A stretch of 16,277 nt of DNA from Peptoniphilus_E sp964345555 (GCA_964345555.1 CAYFRD010000033.1:1-16277), one strand, 5' to 3'. Counted from the stretch's first letter, positions 1 to 7,982 are shown. Translations and numbers: made by a program. The notes: a model not told the origin generated them from the sequence alone.

Positions 1-1
1 T

Positions 2-121
2 TTAATATATCATGTTCGGAATGAAATTGTCCTATTTAGTATATCCTATCCAGTTATTATACTAATAACATTATATCAATACAGAAAAAACAAAAGAACT
101 GAAAAAGAAACATTAGCTTAA
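2..121 (+). CDS. C-terminal end of a membrane protein (partial, 5' end outside window)
   Basis: The frame beginning at base 2 is open from the window edge to a TAA at 119-121 and gives about 39 residues. It contains one hydrophobic stretch (around EIVLFSISYPVIILITLYQY) followed by a strongly charged tail rich in Lys, Arg and Glu. This looks like the last transmembrane helix and cytosolic tail of a membrane protein. Position just before a strong hairpin (141-175) fits a gene end. The fragment is too short to name a family, and chance openness over 39 codons cannot be excluded. Confidence 0.45.
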   Translation, partial: LIYHVRNEIVLFSISYPVIILITLYQYRKNKRTEKETLA

Positions 122-140
122 TAATTAAATAAATAAGTAT

Positions 141-175
141 CAAAGGTCGAATAATTATCAATTATTCGACCTTTG
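141..175 (+). terminator. Perfect 16-bp inverted repeat, probable terminator
   Basis: Arms 141-156 and 160-175 are exact reverse complements with a 3-nt loop (ATC). The hairpin sits 20 nt after the stop of the partial upstream gene. No clean U-tract follows on the plus strand (TTGATTGAGTT), so termination strength is uncertain. The symmetry and placement still favour a transcript end or 3'-stabilising hairpin. Confidence 0.55.
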
Positions 176-192
176 ATTGAGTTAAAAAGAGT

Positions 193-252
193 ATTATCAT
201 ACAATTAATTTATTACAAACGCACATTGAAATGTAAATTAATTTATGATAAT
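193..252 (+). repeat. Long AT-rich inverted repeat in the uraA upstream region
   Basis: Arm 193-212 pairs with arm 234-252 over 19 bp with one bulged C (position 202) and a 21-nt loop. The right arm overlaps the predicted -10 region of uraA. This suggests an operator for a dimeric regulator or a DNA-level structural element; it lies upstream of the predicted transcription start, so it should not act as an RNA attenuator from that promoter. Confidence 0.45.
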
Positions 253-254
253 AT
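226..254 (+). promoter_or_regulatory. Predicted sigma-A promoter of uraA
   Basis: TTGAAA (226-231), a 17-nt spacer, then TAATAT (249-254) with an extended TG motif at 246-247. The predicted start is near 261, giving a leader of about 50 nt before the GTG at 310. No PyrR-type attenuator or other riboswitch is recognisable in that leader. Confidence 0.5.
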
Positions 255-309
255 TTTACAGATAAAAATTTAAGGTTTTATTTTGGTTATGTGAGAAAGG
301 TGTGATGCC

Positions 310-1581
310 GTGGAGAATAATTTATTATACAATGTACATGAAAGGCCTCCATTTATCAAATCTGTTTTTTTGAGTATTCAGCATGTGTTTGCGATGTTCG
401 GAGCTACTATTTTGGTTCCGCTGGTTGTGGGACTTCCTGTGTCGGTGGCGCTTTTTTGCAGTGGGGTAGGCACGATTATTTATTTGCTTATTACCGGGTT
501 TAATGTGCCTGTGTACTTGGGATCTTCCTTTGCCTATATAGCGGCTATGAAGTATGCGATTGAGGCTATGAATGGCGATATAAGTGCATCACAGACGGGT
601 CTTGTAATGATCGGCTTGATCTATGTGTTAGTGGCGATTGTGCTTAAATTTACGGGAACTTGGTGGTTGGATAAACTTCTTCCGCCAATAGTAATAGGAC
701 CTATGATAATAGTAATCGGTCTTGGACTTTCTTCCACTGCTGTAAATCAGGCTGGGTTTGTCGAAGGTGGAAAGTTGGTCAATATGTTTATTGCTGTTGC
801 TACTTTCCTGATAACTGCTTTTGTATCTACAAAGGCGAAGGGTGTTTTTAAAATAATTCCTTTTTTGATTGGAATCACCGGCGGCTATATATTGTCAATT
901 ATCTTCAATATAGTAGATTTTTCGGGTATTGTTGCTTCTGTAGAAAATGGATTTTTCCATGTTCCGGATTTTTATTTGCCCTTTGAAACGCCTTACTTTG
1001 AAAGTTATGATTTGTACTTTGGTCCTGAATCCATGGCCATACTTCCCGTCGCCATAGTTACTTTATCTGAACATATTGGAGACCATACTGTTTTGGGGAA
1101 AATTTGCGGAAAAAATTTTTTAAAGGATCCGGGATTATCGAGAACTATTACGGGAGATGGTGTTGCAACTGCGGTGTCAGCATTTTTGGGAGGACCTGCC
1201 AATACAACTTATGGAGAAAATACCGGAGTTGTGGCTATAACAAGAATAGCAAGCACAAGTGTGATTTTCGGAGCGGCGATCATTGCAATTATTTTGAGTT
1301 TTATTGCTCCTGTGCAAGCTGTCATAATGTCCATACCCAATCCTGTCTTAGGTGGAATGAGCCTTCTTTTATACGGCGTTATCGCCAGCAACGGGCTGAG
1401 AGTGTTGGTTGATAACAATGTGGATTTCGGCAAGCAAAGAAATTTGATCATTGCCTCTGCTATGATGGTGCTGGGATTGGGAGGAGCTGTTTTTCCCATA
1501 AGCAAGTTGGCAAATTTATCGGGTACTGCTCTTGCAGCTGTTCTCGGTATAATATTGAATTTAATACTTCCAAAAGAATAA
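310..1581 (+). CDS. uraA: Uracil permease (NCS2 family)
   Basis: Proton-coupled uracil importer of the inner membrane, feeding pyrimidine salvage. The 423-residue length is usual for the family. Hydrophobic segments run through the whole protein. The N-terminal motif around residues 21-45 (QHVFAMFGATILVPL) and the signature near 254-304 are typical. Glu254 (SEHIGDHT) and Glu303 (TYGENTG) correspond to the two glutamates known to contact uracil in E. coli UraA. The start is GTG at 310 with an AAAGGTG ribosome-binding site about 7 nt upstream; the nearby ATG at 305 is out of frame. The gene is monocistronic and ends at a strong terminator shared with the convergent pirin gene. A related xanthine/uracil specificity is possible, but sequence details favour uracil. 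Confidence 0.93.
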   Translation: MENNLLYNVHERPPFIKSVFLSIQHVFAMFGATILVPLVVGLPVSVALFCSGVGTIIYLLITGFNVPVYLGSSFAYIAAMKYAIEAMNGDISASQTGLVMIGLIYVLVAIVLKFTGTWWLDKLLPPIVIGPMIIVIGLGLSSTAVNQAGFVEGGKLVNMFIAVATFLITAFVSTKAKGVFKIIPFLIGITGGYILSIIFNIVDFSGIVASVENGFFHVPDFYLPFETPYFESYDLYFGPESMAILPVAIVTLSEHIGDHTVLGKICGKNFLKDPGLSRTITGDGVATAVSAFLGGPANTTYGENTGVVAITRIASTSVIFGAAIIAIILSFIAPVQAVIMSIPNPVLGGMSLLLYGVIASNGLRVLVDNNVDFGKQRNLIIASAMMVLGLGGAVFPISKLANLSGTALAAVLGIILNLILPKE

Positions 1582-1598
1582 GTTCTTTAAAGAAAAAT

Positions 1599-1628
1599 AA
1601 ACTCGGGAATTTCCCGAGTTTTGCTTTT
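1599..1628. terminator. Bidirectional terminator between uraA and the pirin gene
   Basis: A 9-bp stem (1599-1607 AAACTCGGG with 1613-1621 CCCGAGTTT), loop AATTT, followed by TGCTTTT on the plus strand. On the minus strand the stem is followed by TTATTTTTC. It serves both convergent genes. Confidence 0.85.
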
Positions 1629-1635
1629 AATAATC

Positions 1636-2469
1636 TTACAGATCCATTTTATTTTTTATAAATGTGCCATTTTCAAGTTCGTTAAATGCTGTTACCAGCT
1701 CTTCTCTTGTGTTCATAACTATGGGACCGCCCCAAGCTATTTCTTCTTTAAGGGGAGTTGATGCCATCCACACTATTTCGACATCATCTTTTGCAGTTAT
1801 TTCCACTTCTCCTTCAGATAGCAACAGGTCTGTTTTTTCATCTACATCTTCACCATTGAGAGTGATTTCTCCAAGTAAAGTAAAAAGATGAGTTGTGTAA
1901 CCATCTTTAGTGTTAAGTGTTACTTTTCCACCTTTTTCCAAGTTAATTACATAGTAGTCAAGGGGATTATATTTGGGAGTGTAGCCTTTGTGTTCTCCAT
2001 ATTCTCCGCTGAAAACTTTTATATGAGCATCATCAAGCTTGAAATTCGCTACATCTTTTTCAGATAGTTCTTGATAAAAAGGATTTGCCATTTTATCTTT
2101 TTGAGGAAGATTTAACCAAAGTTGCAACCCTAAAAGTCTTTTTTCTTCTTTAAAGGTTTCTGAGTGCATAATCCCGGATCCTGCAGTCATCCACTGTATC
2201 ATGTTTGATCCTATGGTTTTTTCGTTTCCCATGGAATCCTTGTGTGTGATATGTCCTTGAGATATATAGGTGATTGTCTCGATTCCTCTATGTGGGTGTG
2301 TGGGAAATCCGGCTTTATAATCGTCATAATTTGTTGAGTCGAAACTGTCGAGCATCAAAAAGGGATCGTGGCTTGTTGTTGTATCATGGCCAAGCACTCT
2401 TACTAAATTTACACCGGCACCGTCAACGGCACGGACTCCTTTTACTCTTTTTAAAATTTTTGATTTCAT
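1636..2469 (-). CDS. Pirin family protein (bicupin)
   Basis: 277-residue member of the pirin family, which are cytosolic two-cupin proteins binding a single metal; some members act as quercetin dioxygenases or as redox-sensing cofactors. The N-terminal cupin carries the metal ligands His58, His60 (FPTHPHRG), His102 and Glu104 (GIMHSE), at nearly the same positions as in human pirin. The C-terminal cupin spans about residues 170-270. ATG start with a GGAAG ribosome-binding site about 9 nt upstream on the minus strand. It is divergent from the antiporter gene at 2629. The substrate or partner cannot be told from sequence. Confidence 0.9.
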   Translation of the reverse strand: MKSKILKRVKGVRAVDGAGVNLVRVLGHDTTTSHDPFLMLDSFDSTNYDDYKAGFPTHPHRGIETITYISQGHITHKDSMGNEKTIGSNMIQWMTAGSGIMHSETFKEEKRLLGLQLWLNLPQKDKMANPFYQELSEKDVANFKLDDAHIKVFSGEYGEHKGYTPKYNPLDYYVINLEKGGKVTLNTKDGYTTHLFTLLGEITLNGEDVDEKTDLLLSEGEVEITAKDDVEIVWMASTPLKEEIAWGGPIVMNTREELVTAFNELENGTFIKNKMDL

Positions 2470-2589
2470 ATAATTTTCTTCCGATTTTTAATATTAAAAA
2501 ACAATTGTCTACCAATGAATAATTGTTCATACTATCTATACCCATTTATTTTTAGAATAAAAGTTTGATAACTAATAAAGTATATTTTA

Positions 2590-2598
2590 TGCTACAAT
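2590..2598 (+). promoter_or_regulatory. Extended -10 promoter of the antiporter gene
   Basis: TG-C-TACAAT (2590-2598) is an extended -10 element about 30 nt before the ATG at 2629. A TTGATA at 2565-2570 is 22 nt away, too far for a normal -35, so the extended -10 probably does most of the work. An AAAGGAG ribosome-binding site lies at 2617-2623. Confidence 0.45.
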
Positions 2599-2628
2599 AT
2601 TTGTAATATAAACATTAAAGGAGAGATC

Positions 2629-4239
2629 ATGGTACTTTTATTTGTGGCAATCGTTTTGATTCTTGCGCTGTTTGCGGTGAATTTATCTTCAAAATCCGGT
2701 GTACCTTCGCTTTTGCTTTTCTTAATATTGGGAATTACAAGCGGTTTTTTCGGAGTGGAGTTTGATAATTACGAAATTGCGGAAAATTTTGCAACTTTGG
2801 CTTTGATCGTAATAATGTTTTATGGTGGGTTCGGTACTAATTGGACAATGGGAAAACCTGTTGTAAAAGAGGCTACTATATTGGCATCTTTGGGAGTTGT
2901 TGCAACTGCGTTACTTACCGGATGGTTTGTGCATGTATTTTTTAAATTTCCGTTAATTGAAAGCATGCTCTTAGGTTCAATTGTAGGCTCTACAGATTAT
3001 GCTTCTGTATCAAATATACTCACATCAAAGAATTTGAACCTGAAATACAACAGTGCATCTCTTTTGGAACTTGAAAGTGGGTCCAACGACCCTACTGCGT
3101 ATACTATGACGATGTTGTTTTTATCAATTTTATTGGGGAACGATATATCTATTCCTATTCTTGTTTTAAAACAGGTAATTTTCGGGCTTTTAATGGGATT
3201 TTTGTTTGCGAAGATCGTGGGCAAGTTGCTTAAAACATTAAATTTTCAAAAGGACGGTCTTTCCATAGTATTTATGGCTGCTGTTGCACTTCTGACCTAT
3301 TCTTTCACCAATGTAATAGGCGGAAACGGATATTTGGCAGCATATATTTTTGGAATAATAATCGGAAATAAATCCTTTCTTGGTAAAAAGGATATAGTAT
3401 TTTTCTTTGACGGTTTTACCGAGCTGATGAGCATAGGATTGTTCTTTTTGCTCGGACTGTTGGCGGATCCGGTAAAGATAATAGAGTATCTGCCGATATC
3501 TTTTGTGATAATGCTATTTATGACCTTTGTAGCAAGACCTGTTTCCGTAGTGGGGCTTATGATTCCTTTTAAACTCAAAAAAACGCAACTGGTAGTATTA
3601 TCTTGGGCAGGTCTTAGAGGAGCTGCTGCAATAGCCTTTGCAATAATGGCGGTAAATCAAAGTCATGGGCAAAATATATTGAGCATAGATGTGTATCACA
3701 TTGTATTCGGGATATGTTTTTTGTCATCCTTGCTACAAGGTTCTTTCATGGCCTATATATCCAAAAAATCCGACATGATCGACCCCAAAGATACAGTGCT
3801 CAAAACCTTTAATTTCTATTCTGATAAAAGCGATATAAACTTTATAAAGACGATTATAGATGAAGAAAGCGACTTGGTAGGAAAAAAAGTCAAGGAATTA
3901 AATATGCATTTTGATTTTATAGTTGCAAAGATAGAAAGAGGACAAAAGACCATAGTTCCCAGAGGAGAGGTATCCTTTGAAGAAGGAGATGTGGTAGTGC
4001 TTGCAGGGGAAGAATATTTTGACTATAGTGGACAGGAGATCATGGAGTTTTCAATAAATGTCGGACATCCTTGGATAGGTCGAAAAATTGTCGATTTGAG
4101 ACTGGATAATAACAAGCTGATATTAGCTGTAGATAGAAATGGGAAATTTATAAATGCAGAGGGAAGCACTGTAATTATAGAAGGGGACAGAATACTTTTA
4201 ATAACAGATGAAAATGTGGATTTCAGCATAAGGAGCTGA
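2629..4239 (+). CDS. K+/H+ (cation/proton) antiporter, CPA1/NhaP2 type with two RCK_C-like repeats
   Basis: Integral membrane cation/proton exchanger expected to export K+ or Na+ in return for protons. Residues 1-380 form the Na+/H+ exchanger domain with about 12 hydrophobic segments. The ion-binding motif ESGSNDP (149-155) includes Asp154, TD is at 122-123, and the late-helix motif WAGLRGAAAI is at 326-335. The cytosolic tail from about 410 contains two consecutive RCK_C (TrkA-C)-like repeats, about 412-462 (VGKKVKEL ... EGDVVVLAG) and 478-528 (IGRKIVDL ... EGDRILLIT). These are likely nucleotide or second-messenger binding modules; c-di-AMP binding is known for RCK_C domains of related potassium transporters. 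Total length 536 suits this group. A flavoprotein gene follows after 5 nt, so the two are probably co-transcribed. Confidence 0.88.
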   Translation: MVLLFVAIVLILALFAVNLSSKSGVPSLLLFLILGITSGFFGVEFDNYEIAENFATLALIVIMFYGGFGTNWTMGKPVVKEATILASLGVVATALLTGWFVHVFFKFPLIESMLLGSIVGSTDYASVSNILTSKNLNLKYNSASLLELESGSNDPTAYTMTMLFLSILLGNDISIPILVLKQVIFGLLMGFLFAKIVGKLLKTLNFQKDGLSIVFMAAVALLTYSFTNVIGGNGYLAAYIFGIIIGNKSFLGKKDIVFFFDGFTELMSIGLFFLLGLLADPVKIIEYLPISFVIMLFMTFVARPVSVVGLMIPFKLKKTQLVVLSWAGLRGAAAIAFAIMAVNQSHGQNILSIDVYHIVFGICFLSSLLQGSFMAYISKKSDMIDPKDTVLKTFNFYSDKSDINFIKTIIDEESDLVGKKVKELNMHFDFIVAKIERGQKTIVPRGEVSFEEGDVVVLAGEEYFDYSGQEIMEFSINVGHPWIGRKIVDLRLDNNKLILAVDRNGKFINAEGSTVIIEGDRILLITDENVDFSIRS

Positions 4240-4244
4240 TATAT

Positions 4245-4814
4245 ATGAATATTTTGATATTGAAAGGAAGTCCTAGAGAAAAGGGCAATACAAATTCTCT
4301 CGTGGAAATATTTAGGAATGAAATGGAAAAATTCGGAAATAAAGTAGAGGATATTAATCTGTATAATATGGATTTAAAAGGTTGTACAGCGTGTAGAGAG
4401 TGCCAAAGATTCAATGATAAATTCGGATGTCCTATAAAAGATGATATGCAAGGAGTCTTTGATTTGATATTGAAGTCAGATTTAATAATACTGGCAACAC
4501 CTATTTATTCGTGGTATTGCACAGCGCCCATGAAAGCAACCCTTGACAGACTTGTCTACGGAATGAATAAATACTATGGAGAATACAAGGACCTATCTTT
4601 GTGGCAAGGGAAAGATCTGGCGATAATAACCACCTTCGGATACGGAATAAACAAAGGGCCAGATCTTTTTGAAGAGGGAATAAAAAGGTATTGCAAACAT
4701 TCCAAATTAAATTACAGAGGAATGCTCTGTCATAGGCATTTTGGATATGGAACAAAATTTATGAATGATGAGAAAATAAAAAGCACTATGGAATTTGCAA
4801 ATTCTTTAAAATGA
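4245..4814 (+). CDS. Flavodoxin-fold NAD(P)H-dependent reductase with iron-sulfur-flavoprotein-like cysteine motif
   Basis: 189-residue cytosolic flavoprotein of the NADPH-dependent FMN reductase / iron-sulfur flavoprotein group. The FMN phosphate loop is at residues 7-20 (KGSPREKGNTNSLV), and a second flavin-contacting stretch is at 84-103 (ATPIYSWYCTAPMKATL). Cysteines 47, 50, 53 and 62 form C-x2-C-x2-C-x8-C, close to the compact cysteine motif (C-x2-C-x2-C-x4-7-C) that holds a 4Fe-4S cluster in archaeal iron-sulfur flavoproteins. The last spacing is one residue longer than that rule. Ribosome-binding site AGGAG lies just inside the end of the antiporter gene, so translation is likely coupled. 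The substrate is unknown; quinone or oxygen detoxification is only a guess. Confidence 0.82.
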   Translation: MNILILKGSPREKGNTNSLVEIFRNEMEKFGNKVEDINLYNMDLKGCTACRECQRFNDKFGCPIKDDMQGVFDLILKSDLIILATPIYSWYCTAPMKATLDRLVYGMNKYYGEYKDLSLWQGKDLAIITTFGYGINKGPDLFEEGIKRYCKHSKLNYRGMLCHRHFGYGTKFMNDEKIKSTMEFANSLK

Positions 4815-4896
4815 ATATACTTACAGCGAGTAAGAAAGCTATTTAGTTAGGCATATTTGTGCTATTTAATTTATATAAATGATGAGAATAAAAGGC

Positions 4897-4930
4897 AAAG
4901 ACGATGGAATTAAAAATCTGTCGTTTTTTT
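4897..4930 (+). terminator. Rho-independent terminator after the flavoprotein gene
   Basis: Twelve pairs (4897-4908 with 4917-4928, including three G-U pairs), loop of 8 nt, and a run of seven T ending at 4930. It separates the antiporter/flavoprotein pair from the methyltransferase operon. Confidence 0.7.
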
Positions 4931-4973
4931 AATGCAAAGAAATATGAAATTGAATTGTAAAAAAATAAAGTAT

Positions 4974-4987
4974 GTTGCCGGAGCAAC
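4974..4987 (+). promoter_or_regulatory. Candidate Crp/Fnr-type activator site upstream of the methyltransferase operon
   Basis: Perfect palindrome GTTGC-CGGA-GCAAC. The 5-4-5 architecture matches Fnr-type boxes (TTGAT-N4-ATCAA). Its centre is at 4980.5. A TAAAAT hexamer at 5010-5015, 22 nt beyond the box, predicts a start near 5022, so the box is centred near -41.5. The same palindrome with the same 22-nt gap is found upstream of the cupin gene (10400-10413), and a Crp/Fnr-family regulator gene lies between them. Confidence 0.6.
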
Positions 4988-5015
4988 TGATAAACTATAT
5001 CAATAAAAGTAAAAT
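4987..5015 (+). promoter_or_regulatory. Predicted promoter of the methyltransferase/ABC operon
   Basis: Weak -35 CTGATA (4987-4992), 17-nt spacer, -10 TAAAAT (5010-5015). The predicted start near 5022 would leave a very short leader, with the AGGAAGG ribosome-binding site at 5023-5029 almost at the 5' end. Confidence 0.45.
4988..5002 (+). promoter_or_regulatory. Fur-like palindrome covering the -35 region
   Basis: TGATAAACTATATCA matches 11 of 14 defined positions of the Bacillus Fur 7-1-7 motif (TGATAATNATTATCA) and is a TGATA-N5-TATCA palindrome. It begins at the base after the Crp/Fnr-type box and lies between that box and the -10, a normal repressor position. A near-identical element occurs at 8826-8840. 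The repressor could be Fur or another metal sensor. Confidence 0.5.
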
Positions 5016-5036
5016 GTCATTTAGGAAGGTGTTTAA

Positions 5037-5780
5037 ATGAAAGGACATAATTTTTTAAAAAGTTTAGGAAGGACCAAACTAAGACCGGCAGGCGGAGTTG
5101 GGACTAATTGGTTATTTAGCAATGTAAATTGGAACGAAGATATTAAACTTTTAGAGGTTGCTTGTAATCAAGGGGATAATTTAATACAGATTTACAATGA
5201 TCATAAAGTTGAAGTGACAGGTGTTGATTTAGATTTAAATGTTGTCGAAGAGGCAAGAAGCAATATTGATGTACTGGGTTTATCGGATGAAATCAAAGTT
5301 ATGCAAATGGATGCAAAGAAATTGGCATTTGAGGATTCAAGTTTTGATGTTGTGATAAACGAAGCAATGCTCACTATGTGTAAGGATGAGGATAAAGATA
5401 TTATCTTAAAAGAGTATTTCAGAATTTTAAAAAAGGTAGGAAAACTTTTAACTCACGATATCGTCTTAAGTGAAGATAGTGATGATTTGAGGAGAACCTT
5501 ATCTAAAAATATCAATATGGCTGTATATCCGCATACTAAATCAAAATGGATAGAAATATTTGAAAATAATGGATATAAAAACATAAAAATAAAGACAGAT
5601 GAAGTAAAATTGCTTGACAAAGAAACCATAATTAAAGACGAAGGAGCAATAGCAGCAGCACGAATTTTTAAAAACGGACTTAAGGATGAGAATAAGGATA
5701 AGTTTAACAGAATGCAGGATTTTTTTAACAATTGCAAAGATAAGATTGGATATATATTGATTTATTCTGAAAAAGAATAG
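5037..5780 (+). CDS. Class I SAM-dependent methyltransferase linked to a metal-chelate ABC importer
   Basis: 247-residue cytosolic methyltransferase of the Methyltransf_11/UbiE-like fold. Motif I is the atypical LLEVACNQGD (39-48), in place of the usual GxGxG glycine loop. The acidic residue for the SAM ribose is in GVDLD (62-66), motif III has Asp92, and motif IV is FDVVINEAML (103-112). The typical GG before strand 5 is VGKLL. First gene of an operon with the binding protein, permease and ATPase that follow (19-nt gap to the next gene), so a role with the imported ligand is likely: modifying a metallophore or releasing its metal. The substrate is not known to me. ATG start with AGGAAGG upstream; stop codon is TAG. 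It is intact, unlike its neighbour. Confidence 0.85.
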   Translation: MKGHNFLKSLGRTKLRPAGGVGTNWLFSNVNWNEDIKLLEVACNQGDNLIQIYNDHKVEVTGVDLDLNVVEEARSNIDVLGLSDEIKVMQMDAKKLAFEDSSFDVVINEAMLTMCKDEDKDIILKEYFRILKKVGKLLTHDIVLSEDSDDLRRTLSKNINMAVYPHTKSKWIEIFENNGYKNIKIKTDEVKLLDKETIIKDEGAIAAARIFKNGLKDENKDKFNRMQDFFNNCKDKIGYILIYSEKE

Positions 5781-5799
5781 ATCAAAAAAGGAGTTTACT

Positions 5800-6966
5800 A
5801 TGAAAAGAATAAAATATTTAACCTTGATCTTAATATTTATTATGGTATCTCAGCTGGTGGCATGTAATTCAAATATCGCTGAAAATAAAAATGAGATTTC
5901 GACAGAGCAGACAGAAGTTAAAGAGAACCAAGATGTTGCGGAAGATTCAGATAAAGTTGAAACCGGCACAAGGACCATAGTTGACCACGCGGGAAACAGT
6001 GTTGAAGTTTCAGTAAAAATAGAAAGAATTGTAATAGATCAAATTCCGATATTATCAACTTACATGGCTTATCATCAAGGGTAGGCGCCGTATATAGTGG
6101 GATATGCAGGCTCTTTAAAAGAAGTAATATCAGATACGGTATTAAGAGATATAGCACCGGAAATATTAGATGCATCTACAACAGTTTATGCACAAAGCGA
6201 TATAAATGTTGAAGAATTGGTAAAGTTGGATCCGGATGTAATATTTTATAATGCCGGCAACAAACAGCATTATGAAATATTGTCAAAGACAGGTATTCCA
6301 TGCGTGGGATTTGCAACTGTAGGGCATGAAACCCCGGCAGATCCGATACAAAGATATGGACAATGGTTGGATTTATTGGAAGATGTTTTCGGTGAAGAAG
6401 GAAAGATGGATGAATTTATAGCCGATGGAAATAAAATTGTAGAAGAAATAGAAACAAAAATTGCGGAAATACCCATGGGAAAAAGACCGAGCGCAATGAT
6501 TCTATGGAAGTACTCACAAGGTGTTCCGACAGTATCGGGCAGTGGAGTTTTTGGAGATTTTTGGCTGAAAAGGCTCGGTACAGAGAATGTGGCTGCAGAA
6601 GCAAAGGGTTTTGCACAAGTTTCCTTTGAACAAATATACAGCTGGAATCCGGACTTATTATTTTTAGACGGACCGGGTTTGTTGAATATAAAAAGCCAAG
6701 ATGTCTATGACAATAGGGTGGAAGGAGCGGATTTCTCACCTTTGAAAGCCGTTGAAAATAAACGAGTATACAATACAAAGTTGGGAATGTGGAACTGGTT
6801 TACTCCTAATCCGGATGGACCTTTGGTCTTAGCTTGGTTGGCTAAATCGGCCTATCCCGAAGAATTTGCAGAATATCCTTTGGAAGAAATGATAAAAGAA
6901 TATTACGAACAATGGTACGGCTATACTCTTACCGCTGAAGAAATAGAGGATATGTTTGACATATGA
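5800..6966 (+). pseudogene. Metal-chelate ABC transporter substrate-binding lipoprotein, interrupted by an in-frame TAG
   Basis: Type III periplasmic-binding-protein fold (FecB/BtuF/CeuE class), expected to be lipid-anchored outside the membrane and to deliver an iron, cobalt, nickel or similar chelate to the permease. The N-terminus has a lipoprotein signal with the lipobox LVAC, lipidated Cys22. An Asn/Glu/Lys-rich linker follows, then the binding domain. Frame is continuous from 5800 to 6966 except for TAG at 6082-6084 (codon 95), in the first conserved block just before APYIVGYAGS, where relatives usually have Lys. A single A-to-T change (AAG to TAG) explains it. The C-terminal motif MWNWFTPNPDGPLVLAWL is intact. 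Without readthrough only a 94-residue stub is made; a GTG at 6097 could restart but would lack the export signal. Restored length is 388 residues. ATGA overlap with the permease start. Confidence 0.85.
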
Positions 6967-7982
6967 GAAAAATGTTTAACGAATCGGGAAACATTAAAAA
7001 ATCTATAACATTATTATTAATTATTTTACCAATAATTACTGCTTTTGTTTGTCTATCGTTTGGAAGAATGAATCTCCCTATAAAAGATATATTAAATTTA
7101 TTTTTGGATTTTATCAAAGCAAGGGAAATAGATTCGACACTTTATGCAGTAGTAATGAATATAAGATTACTAAGAATAATTCTTGCCCTCGTAGTGGGGG
7201 CAGGAATGACCGTTGCAGGAGTGACTTTTCAATCTTTATTTTCTAATCCGCTGGCTACACCGGATATATTAGGTGTGACAAGTGCTACATGCGTTGGAGC
7301 GATAATAGCCATATTAAATTCAAAAAATATATTTGCAACTCAAATATACGCTCTTATTTTTGGACTTATATCGATCTGGATAACATTGATTTTGGGAAGA
7401 ACGAAAGATAATTCCATAATAAATCTCATCTTATCCGGAATCATTATTTCTTCGGTATTTAATGCTGTATCATCAATACTAAAATATACAGCAGATCCGA
7501 CGGATAAACTTCCGGAAATTACCTATTGGTTAATGGGATCACTATCCGGCGCATCATATAAAAGTATTTTATTTGGTGCGCCGCTTATAATAATTGGTAT
7601 ATTATTGGTATATGTCATGAGGTGGAGGCTAAATGTTTTGACTTTGTCTGAAGAAGAGGCGAAATCCACAGGTATAGACATCAAAAAGACAAGAGTATAT
7701 TTTATATTAGCTTCCACTATAATTACCGCATCAAGCGTTTCAATGTGCGGACAAATTGGCTGGATCGGTTTGATAGTTCCTCATATAAGCAGGATGCTTG
7801 TCGGATCAAATAATAGATATGTAGTTCCGTTTAGCATAAGCCTCGGAGCGATTTTTTTGATAATAATAGATAGCTTATCAAGGAGCGTGTCCATAATAGA
7901 GCTTCCATTGTCAGTGTTGACAGCTATAATAGGGGCACCGACATTTATTTTGTTATTAAAAAGAAAAGGGGTGAGTTTTTAA
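6963..7982 (+). CDS. Metal-chelate ABC transporter permease (FecCD family)
   Basis: 339-residue inner-membrane permease of the BtuC/FecCD family, which works as a homodimer or heterodimer. Hydrophobic segments cover residues 15-35 onward. The conserved block at about 66-112 (NIRLLR ... GVTFQSLFSNPLATPDILGV) is the family signature, and GIDIKKTR near 227-234 is in the ATPase-coupling region. WIGLIVPHISRMLVG and the ending LPLSVLTAIIGAPTF are typical. ATG overlaps the previous stop (ATGA), so translation is coupled to the C-terminal part of the interrupted gene; ATG at 6972 is an alternative start. Intact although its binding protein is broken. Confidence 0.92.
   Translation: MRKMFNESGNIKKSITLLLIILPIITAFVCLSFGRMNLPIKDILNLFLDFIKAREIDSTLYAVVMNIRLLRIILALVVGAGMTVAGVTFQSLFSNPLATPDILGVTSATCVGAIIAILNSKNIFATQIYALIFGLISIWITLILGRTKDNSIINLILSGIIISSVFNAVSSILKYTADPTDKLPEITYWLMGSLSGASYKSILFGAPLIIIGILLVYVMRWRLNVLTLSEEEAKSTGIDIKKTRVYFILASTIITASSVSMCGQIGWIGLIVPHISRMLVGSNNRYVVPFSISLGAIFLIIIDSLSRSVSIIELPLSVLTAIIGAPTFILLLKRKGVSF

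Noticed and set aside
1104..1412. Overlapping open frames inside uraA and other genes
   Set aside because: Unnatural amino-acid composition, no ribosome-binding sites, and fully contained within strongly conserved genes.
2500..2528. ACAATTGT ... ATAATTGT repeat between the pirin and antiporter genes as an operator
   Set aside because: Short, imperfect and AT-rich; no matching regulator nearby, and such repeats are expected by chance here.
6082..6084. TAG read as pyrrolysine or a generally reassigned codon
   Set aside because: The neighbouring methyltransferase gene ends with TAG (5778-5780) used as a normal stop, relatives have Lys at this site, and no suppression signal is visible.
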